Assembly (NCBI GenBank): GCA_018292915.2
Contig: JACVVK020000538.1
Location: 53,501-117,500, forward strand
Origin: Batillaria attramentaria
Lineage: Eukaryota; Mollusca; Gastropoda; Batillariidae
Reading direction: 5' to 3'
DNA length: 64,000 bases
A model generated the notes under the pieces. The model did no database searches. It was not told the DNA's origin and was given only the letters and a program-made list of their open reading frames with translations. Of the stretch, positions 1 through 8,467 are shown in pieces (the stretch's first letter is position 1; each line of letters opens with the position of its first letter). Position numbers and translations under genes: made by a program.

Positions 1-110
1 CGGCCAGTGACTGGCACTGACTGCGGAGGGACGATGTACGTTCGCTCACAGAGCCACCGAGAACCGTGCATCTAAGGGGCATCACTGTGTTCGACAACTT
101 TGAAACAAAC
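1..110 (+). promoter_or_regulatory. Presumed 5' leader of the ECHDC3-like gene, with a short upstream ORF
   Basis: This is the sequence immediately before the first ECHDC3 ATG (111). It is moderately CpG-rich and has no obvious TATA box. An upstream ATG at 34 opens a 13-codon reading frame closed by TAA at 73-75, ending 35 bases before the main ATG. If transcription starts left of 34 it would act as a uORF. The transcription start cannot be seen, and the promoter may lie outside the window. Confidence 0.4.
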
Positions 111-173
111 ATGGCGGCTTGCAGCAGACGACCTATTTTCATCAAGCATTTCACGAGGCTTTTTCTGTGTCAG
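111..173 (+). CDS. ECHDC3: ECHDC3-like protein, exon 1 (mitochondrial presequence)
   Basis: Exon 1 of ten in a gene for a 293-residue enoyl-CoA hydratase domain-containing protein 3 homologue, a mitochondrial crotonase-fold protein whose biochemical reaction is not firmly established. The exon encodes 21 residues starting MAACSRR, rich in Arg and hydrophobic residues with no acidic residue before the donor, as expected of a matrix-targeting presequence. The donor is CAG|GTAAAT at 174 and the exon ends in phase 0. The start was chosen because it is the first ATG that feeds this donor and gives a presequence-like N-terminus. It joins exon 2 in phase. The whole gene has exons at 111-173, 1312-1433, 1848-1977, 2946-3017, 3504-3537, 4038-4122, 14208-14317, 16246-16304, 16990-17096 and 17737-17836. 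Confidence 0.75.
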
Positions 174-599
174 GTAAATTTGTTCGCTGCCGATGACAGA
201 AAAGCATAGGCTTTCTATTTTAGAAGATTCAGATGCACGTCACATATTACCTAAGCCGGTATCGATTGGGAAGGAGGCAGAGTTCTTTGACACGTTTTCC
301 CAAGTGCAGAATGGGGATTGGTCAAAGGGCATGGGTGCTTTATCATGATTTTGGTAACAATGATATATACAGTGATAATTTTAATATACAGTGAAGGGAT
401 GTGTTTGTACCCCCCCCTCCCCCTGCACCCTTTATCGCACTCCTCACAAGGAAACGGGATTTGAATTCACTTTTCAGAGTGGTTTGAAGATGCACCTAAT
501 ACTGATTGAATACCTCAGAATCACACTCAGTCAAAACAACTTTTACTACATATTTTCGCCTTAACAGCCTTCATCTGATTACATTATCTATGTACACTC

Positions 600-646
600 G
601 TTTTGTTGGACTAATTAAAAAAAAAAAAAAATCAGTCCAACAAAAC
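600..646. repeat. Perfect 12-bp inverted repeat around a poly-A core
   Basis: The arm TTTTGTTGGACT is followed by an A-rich loop of about 20 bases and its exact complement AGTCCAACAAAA. It lies in ECHDC3 intron 1. It looks like a foldback remnant or a palindromic poly-A insertion; no gene is involved. Confidence 0.7.
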
Positions 647-699
647 TAGTAAACATAATAATAAAGCTTTCTGCTTTCTCCCCCCCCCCCCCCCCCCCT

Positions 700-800
700 T
701 CCCACCCTACCCTAAAGGCGCTGTGAGCATGCAGTAGGCATGGAAGTTTTTGTTGAACCCTGGAAATGGCCAGTCATCATCATCATCAAATGTCTAAATG
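700..800 (+). mobile_element. Fragment of a retroposon 3' tail ending in (ATC)n
   Basis: The sequence GGCGCTGTGAGCATGCAGTAGG, then a (TCATCA) run, resembles better-preserved tails near 4420 and 43570, which read GCGCTGTGAGCATTCA, ATGGARCCATAC and then (ATC)n. Only the terminal part of the element is present, next to a poly-C run (681-698). The identity rests on comparison of copies inside this window. Confidence 0.4.
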
Positions 801-854
801 CTTATTGACCGCGCATGCCATATGCTGATAACGCTTAATCAGCATGACATGAAA

Positions 855-1160
855 ACTGCCTTAGCCCAACTGTCTGGAACTCTTTGCCAGTCGAACTCCG
901 CCTTCAGCCCTCACTTCCCCTGTTTGAATCTCATCTGAAGACCTTTCTCTTCTGTCAAGCCTTTGATAGTTAGACTTCTGTTAAGCCTGTCTGTGTGTAC
1001 TGTGAGTTTGTCGCACTGCCAGATTCTATGTAAGAGGGGATGTAAATAGTGTGTGTGTGTGTACGTGTGTGCGCATGCTTTAAGCGCAGCGAGTCCTTGG
1101 TATTTGGAGAGCAGCACTCTATGAAAACGATGTATCAGTTATTATTATTGTTATGCATAC
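855..1160 (+). mobile_element. 3' end of a degraded LINE (CR1/L2-type ORF2 C-terminus plus 3' UTR)
   Basis: A reading frame from about 870 contains WNSLPVELR followed by LKTFLF and a stop near 972. This is the characteristic C-terminal end of many CR1/L2-like LINE ORF2 proteins. A 3' UTR with a TG-rich stretch and a terminal (ATT)n-like tail (1139-1153) follows. It is 5'-truncated, non-functional and in sense orientation within ECHDC3 intron 1. Clade assignment is by motif only. Confidence 0.65.
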
Positions 1161-1311
1161 AGTGAGGCAGGGTCATCATGACTGACGGCTTTGCCAACCT
1201 AGAATCCTCTGCATCATCTTTATTGAGAGTGATAATAATAATAACATTTTGTACAATAATAAAAGAAATAAAAGAAAATTGTCACAGCTGATTGGGTTTA
1301 CTTACTCTCAG

Positions 1312-1433
1312 TCTGCCAGGCAGATTTCACTGAGCTGTCGGAACTGGTCTCAAACGCAGACCCAACCACCTCTGCTACTGACATCACAGACTAATGGAAT
1401 TCGAACTATCTGTCTGAATGACCCAAAACGAAG
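1312..1433 (+). CDS. ECHDC3: ECHDC3-like protein, exon 2
   Basis: Encodes residues 22-61 and two bases of Arg62. The C-terminal part, NGIRTICLNDPKRR, is the first conserved strand of the crotonase domain (an ...I-LNDPKRRNALS type start). The acceptor TTACTTACTCTCAG|TC at 1311 is favoured. AG dinucleotides at 1287 and 1323 would also keep frame, so the left edge is uncertain by 12-24 bases. The donor AAG|GTGAGG at 1434 leaves phase 2, matching exon 3. The N-terminal residues look like the variable linker after the presequence. Confidence 0.85.
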
Positions 1434-1669
1434 GTGAGGTTTAGAGTGTGGAAATGATAGAATGATCAGACTGCTGTTTTTTTTTAATGAATAATTCAAC
1501 TCGATTTAAAAGTTCTGATGAACTGTTGCTTGAACTTAAACTAAAAAGAAAAAAACAAACCAACAACAACAAAAACCCAAATTACACAACACAGTTTCCA
1601 GGGGTAAATTCATGAACACACATACCCACACAAGAGAGAGAGAGAGACGCACACACACACACACCGGTA

Positions 1670-1760
1670 CACACAACCTGAGACAGACATGGACAAGATC
1701 AAAAATATGATGGGATAGGAATGCATTTTTACTGTCCATACTGAATGCATGAACACACGC
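1670..1760 (+). pseudogene. Degenerate tandem copy of the 5' end of ECHDC3 exon 3
   Basis: About 129 bp upstream of exon 3 the same succession recurs in diverged form: a GACAGACA stretch, then GAT...AG|GAATGC, then ACTGTCCATACTGAAT. It includes an AG acceptor at 1717-1718. Read in the phase of the real exon, the copy encodes NAFLLSILNA-stop beside the true NALSLSMLNQ. This is a pseudo-exon from a local duplication of the intron 2/exon 3 junction. It would truncate the protein if spliced in. Confidence 0.75.
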
Positions 1761-1847
1761 GTACACACGCACAGAAGCACACAAACACACACACTCACCC
1801 TGATACAGACAGACAAACATAGTTGAGAAAGAAAATCTGATGTGCAG

Positions 1848-1977
1848 GAATGCCTTGTCACTGTCCATGCTGAATCAGCTTCACACAGCCCTGTCAGCTG
1901 ATGATGGAGACTTGAGGGTGATAATTCTCTCACACACTGGACCTGTCTTTTCTGCAGGACACGATCTGAAGGAACTT
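1848..1977 (+). CDS. ECHDC3: ECHDC3-like protein, exon 3 (first oxyanion-hole segment)
   Basis: Completes Arg62 (AG|G) and encodes residues 63-105. It begins NALSLSML and ends GPVFSAGHDLKEL. SAGHDL (residues 97-102) is the crotonase A-G-x-D segment that supplies one backbone amide of the oxyanion hole binding the acyl-CoA thioester. The acceptor is TGTGCAG|G at 1847 and the donor is CTT|GTATGT at 1978, phase 0. Both joins are in frame with the neighbouring exons. Confidence 0.95.
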
Positions 1978-1984
1978 GTATGTG

Positions 1985-2620
1985 TGTCTATAGTCTGATG
2001 ATCTTACGCACTTTATATAGATAGTCTGATTTGTTAATAGCCTTATGCTCGATAGTCCAACTTGTGTTCAGTCCTGCACTCACTCAAATGCTCATCAGTC
2101 CTAGGTATTAGTTTTACTTGCTGATAGTCCTACTAGAAAAATCTAAAGGAGCGCAGACTGTCGACACATAGGACTAATGATATGTATATAAGCCTGACGA
2201 GACTGAGTTAGTGCAGGACAGTCGACTGTAGGACTATCAAGATGAGATGACTCCACTCCTGTTAATCAAAAGGAACAAGTGCCCAGAATTCAGCCAATCG
2301 TGTTCATGGCATAATGAACACAACAGATAGCATGACCTGTCAAGCTTTCTTGCTATACACTGCGAAGAGGGAAGCACATGTAGTTTGATGTGACTGAAAC
2401 CATTATGTCAATCACTCTCATCTCGAAATCACCCCTTTCTCCGTAAAATGACACCATGGATGTACTGTAGTTTGCCAATACAGAGTAAAGGGGCGGGGCT
2501 TTAGCCTCTGGGCTTTCCGAGTGGAGTTACCTATTCGGACTACCGACATGTAGGACTATTGGCGTAGGACTGTCAACACCACTGTAGGACAGTTGACATA
2601 CAGGACTAACGACATGCACC
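1985..2620. repeat. Inverted/direct repeat cluster of a TAGGACT motif, interrupted by a MITE
   Basis: The motif TAGGACT(A/G) or its complement AGTCCTA occurs many times on both strands (about 2046-2145, 2155-2240 and 2535-2610). Complement copies dominate on the left and direct copies on the right, as in a large nested inverted repeat. The right half is split by a separate element (2249-2527). It looks like an old foldback-type transposon in ECHDC3 intron 3. No coding frame is evident. Confidence 0.5.
2249..2527 (+). mobile_element. Non-autonomous TIR element, copy 1 (ACTCCACTC...GAGTGGAGT)
   Basis: The ends ACTCCACTC and GAGTGGAGT are complementary. The interior is homologous to an inverted copy at 49373-49716; shared blocks include GAATTCAGCCA, CATAATGARCACAACA, TGTAGTTTGAT, AAATCACCCCTTT and GTAAAGGGGCGGG. 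About 280 bp with no ORF, so it is a MITE-like element. Superfamily and target-site duplication cannot be fixed by eye. Confidence 0.65.
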
Positions 2621-2945
2621 GGCCGCTGTGTGTGCCGAGGAGAAGCTCACCACAGTTATCACACCAAGTTCAGTAGACATGCTATTCGCACAAGCACTTA
2701 TAACTACAAAAGAAAGCAACCTTAAGCTTGAGTGGAAATGGCTTCTCACAGTACCATACAAGCTAACACGAAAAGGATGATGATATGGTATATGGCTGGA
2801 AAACTGGAGGAACAGAAGAATCCGAACGGGCGGTAAGTTATGCGTCAACTGGATAAAACCACACTGGCACAGGCTGTAATTCAGCCCATTTAACAGTTAC
2901 CTATACCACTGATACTTTCAGTGCCTTTTTCTTTTCTCTTTCCAG

Positions 2946-3017
2946 ACTGCCAAGACTGGACGAGAATATCATGAGAAAGTGTTCAGCACTTGCAGTAGTG
3001 TCATGAACTTGATCCAG
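2946..3017 (+). CDS. ECHDC3: ECHDC3-like protein, exon 4
   Basis: Encodes exactly 24 residues (106-129), TAKTGREYH...VMNLIQ. This is the helix after the first oxyanion-hole strand; the G-R-x-Y-H and F-x-T-C-S motifs are ECHDC3-like. The acceptor is TTTTCTCTTTCCAG at 2945 and the donor is CAG|GTCTGT at 3018. It is phase 0 at both ends, so skipping it would stay in frame. Confidence 0.95.
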
Positions 3018-3503
3018 GTCTGTTTAGTGTTTAGCATCATAAATAGTAACAAGAGACGAAGGGGGGGAACCCAAATCTGCCTAGGTTTTCTACGAGCCAA
3101 GTTTCTTTGTTATTTCCCTTGCTCACTCTCTACGCAAGTCAAATAATTCAAAAAAGAAAAGAAAAAAAGGGGGTTCTGAATTTTGTCTATTTTATTTATT
3201 TATTTATTTATTTATTTATTTTTTTGGTGGGGGGGGGGGGGGCTGTAAATTGATATTATAGTAACAGACTAACAAAAGTTGAATGGCATACTGTCTCAAC
3301 TGTTTTGATTGGCCAGAAGTTCACTTCTTCAACCATGAATATTGTACTTGACCCTTGCCACCCAGAACACATGGTTTTCTTCTTTCTTTGTTATTGTTGT
3401 TGTTGTTGTTAAAGGAAAGGAGGCTGATAGAATTAAATAAATAAATATATGTGTTATACAGTAGTATGTAGAGACCTGGTCATTTTCTTTTTTTTTTTTT
3501 CAG

Positions 3504-3537
3504 GATCTGCCAGTTCCTGTTATTGCTCAGGTTCAAG
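3504..3537 (+). CDS. ECHDC3: ECHDC3-like protein, exon 5 (34-base micro-exon)
   Basis: Encodes residues 130-140 (DLPVPVIAQVQ) plus the first base of Gly141. This is the buried beta-strand P-V-I-A that precedes the second oxyanion-hole loop. A strong polypyrimidine/CAG acceptor lies at 3501-3503 and the donor is AAG|GTAAGT at 3538. The exon is very short, and its 3' half with the donor is copied 115 bp downstream (3636-3750). Confidence 0.92.
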
Positions 3538-3750
3538 GTAAGTTTAGGAATAAATCAGCTATAGAACATGCAGATTTTGAAGATCTGATGACTATTGTTG
3601 CAGCGGGCAGGTTGTACGGGAAAATAAAAATGCGTTATTGGTCAGGTTCAAGGTAAGTTTATGAATAAATCAGCTATAGAACACACAGATTTTGAAGATC
3701 TGGTGACTGTTGTTGCAGCGGGCAGGTTGTACGGGAAAATAACAATGCAT
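3521..3750 (+). repeat. 115-bp tandem duplication carrying the exon 5 donor site
   Basis: 3521-3635 and 3636-3750 are near-identical. Both contain GTCAGGTTCAAG-like or GCTCAGGTTCAAG sequence, then GTAAGTTTA and GCAGCGGGCAGGTTGTACGG. The second copy duplicates the 3' end of exon 5 and its perfect GTAAGT donor but lacks the upstream acceptor. The high identity implies a recent event. Confidence 0.9.
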
Positions 3751-4037
3751 TTGGAAAACGTCTGTTGTAGCTAGGAAACTACGTGTGACAAATGAATTTT
3801 GGTGAGCAAATGGTGAACACGGCCGCAAAAGTCACATAGAGGTGTCTGAAACGGTCTGTCCACACCACTCTCGGGTCATTTATAGACGTTTGTGTAAGGT
3901 AAGTTTGTGTTGGGAGGGTAGGGTAGGTTTTGTCCTTCCCAGTGCCTCTGTATGGTCAGGCACTCCAGTATTGACTGGACGGAACTGACATCTACAGTAT
4001 CATGGGTTGTTTTTTGTTGTTGTTGTTGTTTTTTCAG

Positions 4038-4122
4038 GTCTGGCCACGGCAGCGGGCTGTCAGCTTGTGGCAACTTGTGACATTGCCGTCGCTTCTGAGC
4101 AGTCACGTTTTGCAACGCCAGG
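4038..4122 (+). CDS. ECHDC3: ECHDC3-like protein, exon 6 (second oxyanion-hole loop)
   Basis: Completes Gly141 and encodes residues 142-168 plus two bases of Gly169. [10 protein letters not shown] (141-150) is the crotonase G-x-A-x-x-A/G-G helix cap that supplies the second oxyanion-hole amide. CDIAVAS and SRFATPG follow, as in ECHDC3 proteins. The acceptor is TTTTTTCAG at 4037 and the donor is CCAGG|GTGAGC at 4123. The next coding exon is 10 kb away. Confidence 0.96.
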
Positions 4123-4264
4123 GTGAGCCCCTTCTCCAACGTTCTTGATTGTCCAGTCTTCGTGTGAGCCTGTTTGACGTTCTAAATAATGCAGCCACCA
4201 GCCCCCCACCCCTCTCCCTACCCTCCACCTCCCCCTACCACCACCACCACCATCACACCACCAC

Positions 4265-4505
4265 CACACTGTTGAACTTTCTTCCTGCGTCAACGCAGGA
4301 GGAAGTCAACGTCATTGCATTCCGGAAGCCACTAAGGACTTTTCTCTTCAACGCATTACTCAGTTAGCCATCTGCACTTTGCTTCCTCTGCCTTTCTTTC
4401 AAAGCCTCTCCTTGAGTGCTGTGAGCACTTAGTTGGAATGGAGCCATACGCAATATCAAGTCGTCGTCGTCGTCATCAACATCGTCGTCATCATCATCAT
4501 CATAA
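4265..4505 (+). mobile_element. LINE 3' end with (CGT/ATC)n tail
   Basis: A frame reading NFLPASTQEEV...LRTFLFNALLS-stop (about 4272-4367) matches the usual end of LINE ORF2 proteins. It is followed by a 3' UTR containing GTGCTGTGAGCACTTAG and ATGGAGCCATAC, then a GTC/ATC trinucleotide tail to 4503. A related relic with FQKRLKTH lies near 4650. Better copies of the same tail lie at 43395-43645. It sits in sense orientation in ECHDC3 intron 6. Confidence 0.6.
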
Positions 4506-5523
4506 GTGTTCTTGATTGGTGTGGGGGTTTTGTTTGTCCCGTCTTGCTGTTGGTCTGTTTGTCATTCCAATGTGATTGATCCTCATAAGAATGCAGCTGA
4601 GGAACTTCCTAGCTGAGGTAGCTTAGGAGGCAGTAAACGGCACTGTATTCCAGAAGCGTTTGAAGACTCATGTCCGGTCTGTCTGTGGGTCTGCCTTTGT
4701 CAGTGCTTGCTTTATGGGTTTGTTTGACTTGGAGCTAGAACAGCTGGTGCTGTTGTTTTCATGCTACATTTGCTCATAGGTGGACCGGTGTTTTTGTCGG
4801 TTTGTTCGTTGTTGTTTTTTTGTTTGTTTTGTTTATTTCAGAGACACGCATGACATGATACTATAATCAATACACTTTTTTTTTTTTTAACTGACTACCT
4901 TATACGATACCTGTTTGTTGAACAGCACATACAGCTTTTATTGAAAAAAATCTCTACACAAACCTCATGAAGTGTTTGCCTTTATATTCCATTTCCAGGG
5001 TTCTTGTGGGTCTGTTTATTTGCCTCTTTCTGTCATCCCTTGGGTCTGTTAGCCGTGTCTATTGCTTGGTCTATGTGGGTCTGGTTTTCTTGTAGCTAGG
5101 ATAGCGGGTTCTGTTGTTTCGATACTACATCTGCTGTCCCGGAGACATACATAAGACGGTACTTTATACACCTAGTGCCTCATATCCGTGTCGGATAACG
5201 CTCATACACTTCTTCATTTTTGAAATGTCCTATGACTTCTTACAAAGGTGACATAAGTCCTACGCCATAGTGGACAATACTCAGAGTGGCAAATGTCCTG
5301 TAACTCTGAAAAGCCTATGCAGTACCGTAATTTTAGTCGAAATCTTCAGAGTACTAGATGCCATTTCAAGCCACTATTATGCAATCTACAGCGGTCTATG
5401 GCCTAGCAGTGGCTCCTACTGGTGTGCAGTGGCTTGTTCTTTATAGCCAGTCCACAGGGGATGGTCGGGCAGGGGCTCTTAAGAATTACCTTTGCGGCCG
5501 GCTAGGACATTAATTTTGTCCTG

Positions 5524-6003
5524 CTGCAGACCTGCCTACCCACCAAACATGACATGAGTAGTGCCAAAAACCAAACGAGTAGTTTCCTGGCAAAATGAGT
5601 AGTCCTAACATATCCCAACCGAAATGTGCCAGCTTGTTGCTTAAGCTACAAATCAACTATTCTATTCTTTGGCTTGTTTGATTCGACTGGTTACTGTGTA
5701 CTACCATAGTATCTCAGTATGTTTTTGTTGTTGTTGTTGTTTTTTGTTTTGTTTTGTTTTGTTTTTAGCCAAATTTCTTTCTACCGGGTATGTATACATC
5801 GTTAAACTTTGAATGAGGCTCGTTCAAAAAGCTGGATCGGTGCGAGCAAAAGTTCAGATCGGATTTGACGAAACGCTAACCACTAAATTACGAAGATTTA
5901 CGGGAAAAAAATGTGTAGTTGGGCAGTTAAATGCGTAGGTACGTAGTAAGCCCCAAATTATGTAGTTTTGTATGGTCACTGTGTAGTGTAGGCAGGTCTG
6001 CAG
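5524..6003. mobile_element. 480-bp element with perfect 16-bp terminal inverted repeats
   Basis: CTGCAGACCTGCCTAC at 5524-5539 is exactly complementary to GTAGGCAGGTCTGCAG at 5988-6003. The subterminal parts contain repeated GAGTAGT and GTGTAGT motifs and there is no long ORF. This fits a non-autonomous DNA transposon. Flanking duplications are not clear, so the exact ends and superfamily are open. Confidence 0.65.
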
Positions 6004-6490
6004 TGTTGTCACGGACATGTAACCCTGTATACCTCTGCTTTTTTAAGATCACCAATTTTTAAACCCTGCAGCCTTTTAAGAAGATCTCTAGACAAACCTT
6101 TTTTTTTAACTACTTTATTATCCCTTTCGCGAATTCAGGCTGCTTCCCCCGGGGGAAGCGTGTCGCGGCGGTGCAGCGCCACCCAATACTTAGCCTATAT
6201 TCAAACCTTATCAGTTCAAAGTTTGCCTGTATGTCGTTTCTGTTATTTTTGTGGGTCTGTTTCTTTGCCTAGTCCGGTCTTCCTGTGGGTCAGGTAGCCT
6301 TTTTTCAGTGCTTGTCTTAGGGGTCTGTTTTTCTGTGGCTAGAATAGCTGGTTCTGTCTGTTTGTTTTTTCTGATACTACCTCCTCTTAGAGGTGGATTT
6401 TGTTGTTGTTGTTGTTGTTGTCGTCGCTGTTTTTACTAAACTTGCAAACCATGTTCCTTAAAATGTCTCTTTTTTTGCCGACTACCAGTT

Positions 6491-6666
6491 GGGGGAGCCG
6501 AGGTGGCCGAATGGTAGAGTGTTGGACTTCTAGTGCTCGGGTCGTGAGTTCGTATCCCGGCTGGGGCCAAATATTTGTGCTGGCTTTTTCATCGTTGCCC
6601 TGTCTTTGATATCACCCGTATGTGGTGGAAAAGGACGTTAAATCCCCAAACGCCCACCCACCCACC
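6491..6666 (+). mobile_element. tRNA-derived SINE (family 1), copy with target-site duplication
   Basis: The head is tRNA-like. An A-box-type GTGGCCGAATGG and B-box-type AGTTCGTATCC sit about 40 bp apart around a GTTGGACTTC stem. The body GCCAAATATTTGTGCTGG is followed by TTTGATATCACC, then GTGGTGGAAAAGGACGTTAAA, then a C/A-rich (CCCA)n tail. A 12-bp duplication CGACTACCA(G/C)TT flanks it at 6479-6490 and 6667-6678. Other copies are near 7307, 49951, 58508, 60165 and 60828. Pol III transcription is inferred from the boxes. Confidence 0.85.
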
Positions 6667-7239
6667 CGACTACCACTTAGGATGACTTTTAGATAACTTT
6701 TCTTTTTCACTGCAGCTTAAAAAAAAAATCTGTACATATGTTTGTGGCTGTTCCATTTTAATCGTTCTTGTGGGTCTTTTTTTGCCTCTGTTTGCTGCAT
6801 GCAATAATTATTTGTAAGCTGCAACATAGACTGCTGCTCAGGTGTGTGGCTCTTAGGGCGTACCATTGCTGTACCTCCATCGGGGTGCACTTATACTCCC
6901 CGGAGTCATCATTAGCTTGCTTTACGTCCTACGGCTTTTGGCCCTTAAGGACAAGTTGTTCCTGGCGTGTGTCTTTGGCTGCTTGGCTGGGCGAGTGTCT
7001 TTGGGGTGGATGAGGGCTGTTTTGCTTAGCTTTGGGCAACGTCAGAGGATCTCTGCTTGGCTTTCAGATGCCTGGTCTGGGTTTGTTTTTCAGTGCCTCA
7101 GTCTGTTCTGTCATCCGTACTTTTGCCTTTAGATCATCACTGGGGTGTCCCCTCGCTCTTCGGTATCAGAACCATTTTGTCAGATCTGATCTGACGATCG
7201 CGTCGGCCAGGGTTCTCATTGGCCTATCACCTCTCTCCC

Positions 7240-8140
7240 GAGACTGGAGGGGCCTGTAATTATTATTTACAAGCTGTAGCATAGGCTGCCACTTTCTGTG
7301 TGGGTCAGGGGAGCCGGGATAGCCGAATGGTAGAGCATTGGACTTCCAATGCTTGGGTCGTCAGTTCGAATCCCGGCTGGAGCCAAATATTTGTGCTGGC
7401 CTTATTTGACGTATTTTTTTCATCGTTGTCCCGTCTTTGATATCACCCATACATGGTGGAGAAGGGCGTTAAACCCCCAAACACCCACCCCTCTGTGTGG
7501 ACGGTCTCTTCAAGCGAACAGTTGCTGTACCATCTACACTGGAGCCCAACGTCATGGTGTAAATATAGTCTTTTGAGGACTGAAGGGGTCGGTAATTATT
7601 ATTTACAAGCGGTAACAGAGACTGTCGCTTCCTGTGTGGGCCTCTACAGACGTACCATGGCTGTGCCATCACCAACACTGGCGACCAACCTCATGGTGTA
7701 AATATTTTCTTCCGAGGACTGAAGGGGTCGGTAATTATTATTTACAAGCGGTAACAGAGACTGTCGCTTCCTGTGTGGGCCTCTACAGACGTACCATGGC
7801 TGTGCCATCACCAACACTGGCGACCAACCTCATGGTGTAAATATTTTCTTCCGAGGACTGAAGGGGTCGGTAATTATTATTCAGACTGTCACTTCCTGTG
7901 TGGGAATCTACACTGGCATGCGAGCCATTGCTGTACCATTATCAGCACTTGAGACCAACCTCGTGGAGTAAATTTAGTCTGATGAGACTGAAGGGGTCGG
8001 TAATTATTATTTACAGGGTGTCTATACAGAGGCTGCCACTTCCTGTGTGGGCATCTACAGGCGTACCATTGCTGTGCCATCAACAACACGGGAGACCAAC
8101 GTGGTGGTGTAAATATAGTCTGGTGAGATTGAAGAGGGTG
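7240..8140 (+). repeat. ~139-bp minisatellite
   Basis: The unit begins CTGAAGGGGTCGGTAATTAT and runs through CTTCCTGTGTGGGC and CTACAGACGTACCATGGC. Starts are at 7580, 7719, 7858 and 7988; earlier units near 7246 and 7450-7579 are diverged and split by a SINE. The 7580 and 7719 units are nearly identical, pointing to recent homogenisation. Repeat-driven short frames on both strands are not genes. Confidence 0.85.
7307..7490 (+). mobile_element. tRNA-derived SINE (family 1) inserted in the 139-bp minisatellite
   Basis: Same family as 6491-6666, with GATAGCCGAATGG (A box), AGTTCGAATCC (B box), GGAGAAGGGCGTTAAAC and a C/A tail. It interrupts a minisatellite unit after CTTTCTGTGTGGG. The text CTGTGTGG is repeated at 7493-7500, a probable target-site duplication. 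Confidence 0.85.
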
Positions 8141-8182
8141 TGTTTTTATGTTGTTTCCATAGTAATGGAAACAACATAATAG

Positions 8183-8467
8183 GACGGGCTAAAATTTCCA
8201 CGTTCCCAGGCCCAAGGCGCGGGGTCTCGAACCCAGTCCCAGCGCGCCACCCCCTCCCGTCCCCCCCTACCCCCCAAGCCAGCTAAAAACACCAAAAGCA
8301 AAAAGCCCTGGGGCCCGCTTTCGGCGAGGGTCCAGAAGGGGGATCAGGGTGTTCTGTTGACCAACCCCTTTTTAGTCTTAGAGGATATGGAGGTGGTCAC
8401 AGTTGAGTCCCACCCCCTGCCCCCGTCGCCCACCAGTTCCCCATCGAAGTCATCAGCCGCGACATAG
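8183..8467 (+). pseudogene. C-terminal remnant of LINE ORF1 (gag-like)
   Basis: An open frame with no stop from 8183 to TAG at 8465-8467 encodes a Pro/Ser/Lys-rich segment followed by LLTNPFLVLEDMEVVTVE and a Pro/Ser-rich end. The F-x-V-L-(D/E)-D-M motif is typical of the C-terminal end of ORF1 in I/Nimb-type LINEs. The remainder of ORF1, including any zinc knuckles, is absent, consistent with 5' truncation near 8206. The host/element junction probably lies inside this frame, so the first residues may be host sequence. Confidence 0.6.

Larger units (their letters stand above)
4640..7130 (+). repeat. Three or four diverged copies of a several-hundred-bp intronic repeat
   Basis: Related blocks start with TTCTTGTGGGTCTGTTT and continue TTTGCCT, GTCAGTGCTTG, AGCTAG(A/G)A(T/A)AGC and GATACTAC. 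They recur around 4670-4790, 4998-5150, 6240-6400 and 6760-7100. Spacing is irregular because of later insertions (5524-6003 and 6491-6666). No coding frame is shared between copies. Confidence 0.5.

Noticed and set aside
6491..6566. Possible tRNA genes (also at 7308, 49951, 56758, 58600, 60165)
   Set aside because: The A/B-box heads are attached to a common non-tRNA body and tail with target duplications, and no acceptor-stem closure is seen. They are SINEs.
8144..8175. Hairpin TGTTGTTTCCAT/ATGGAAACAACA before the LINE as its 5' terminal structure
   Set aside because: It lies left of the candidate target duplication (8198-8205), and a similar ATGGAAACAACAT occurs near 14133 without a LINE, so it is probably host sequence.
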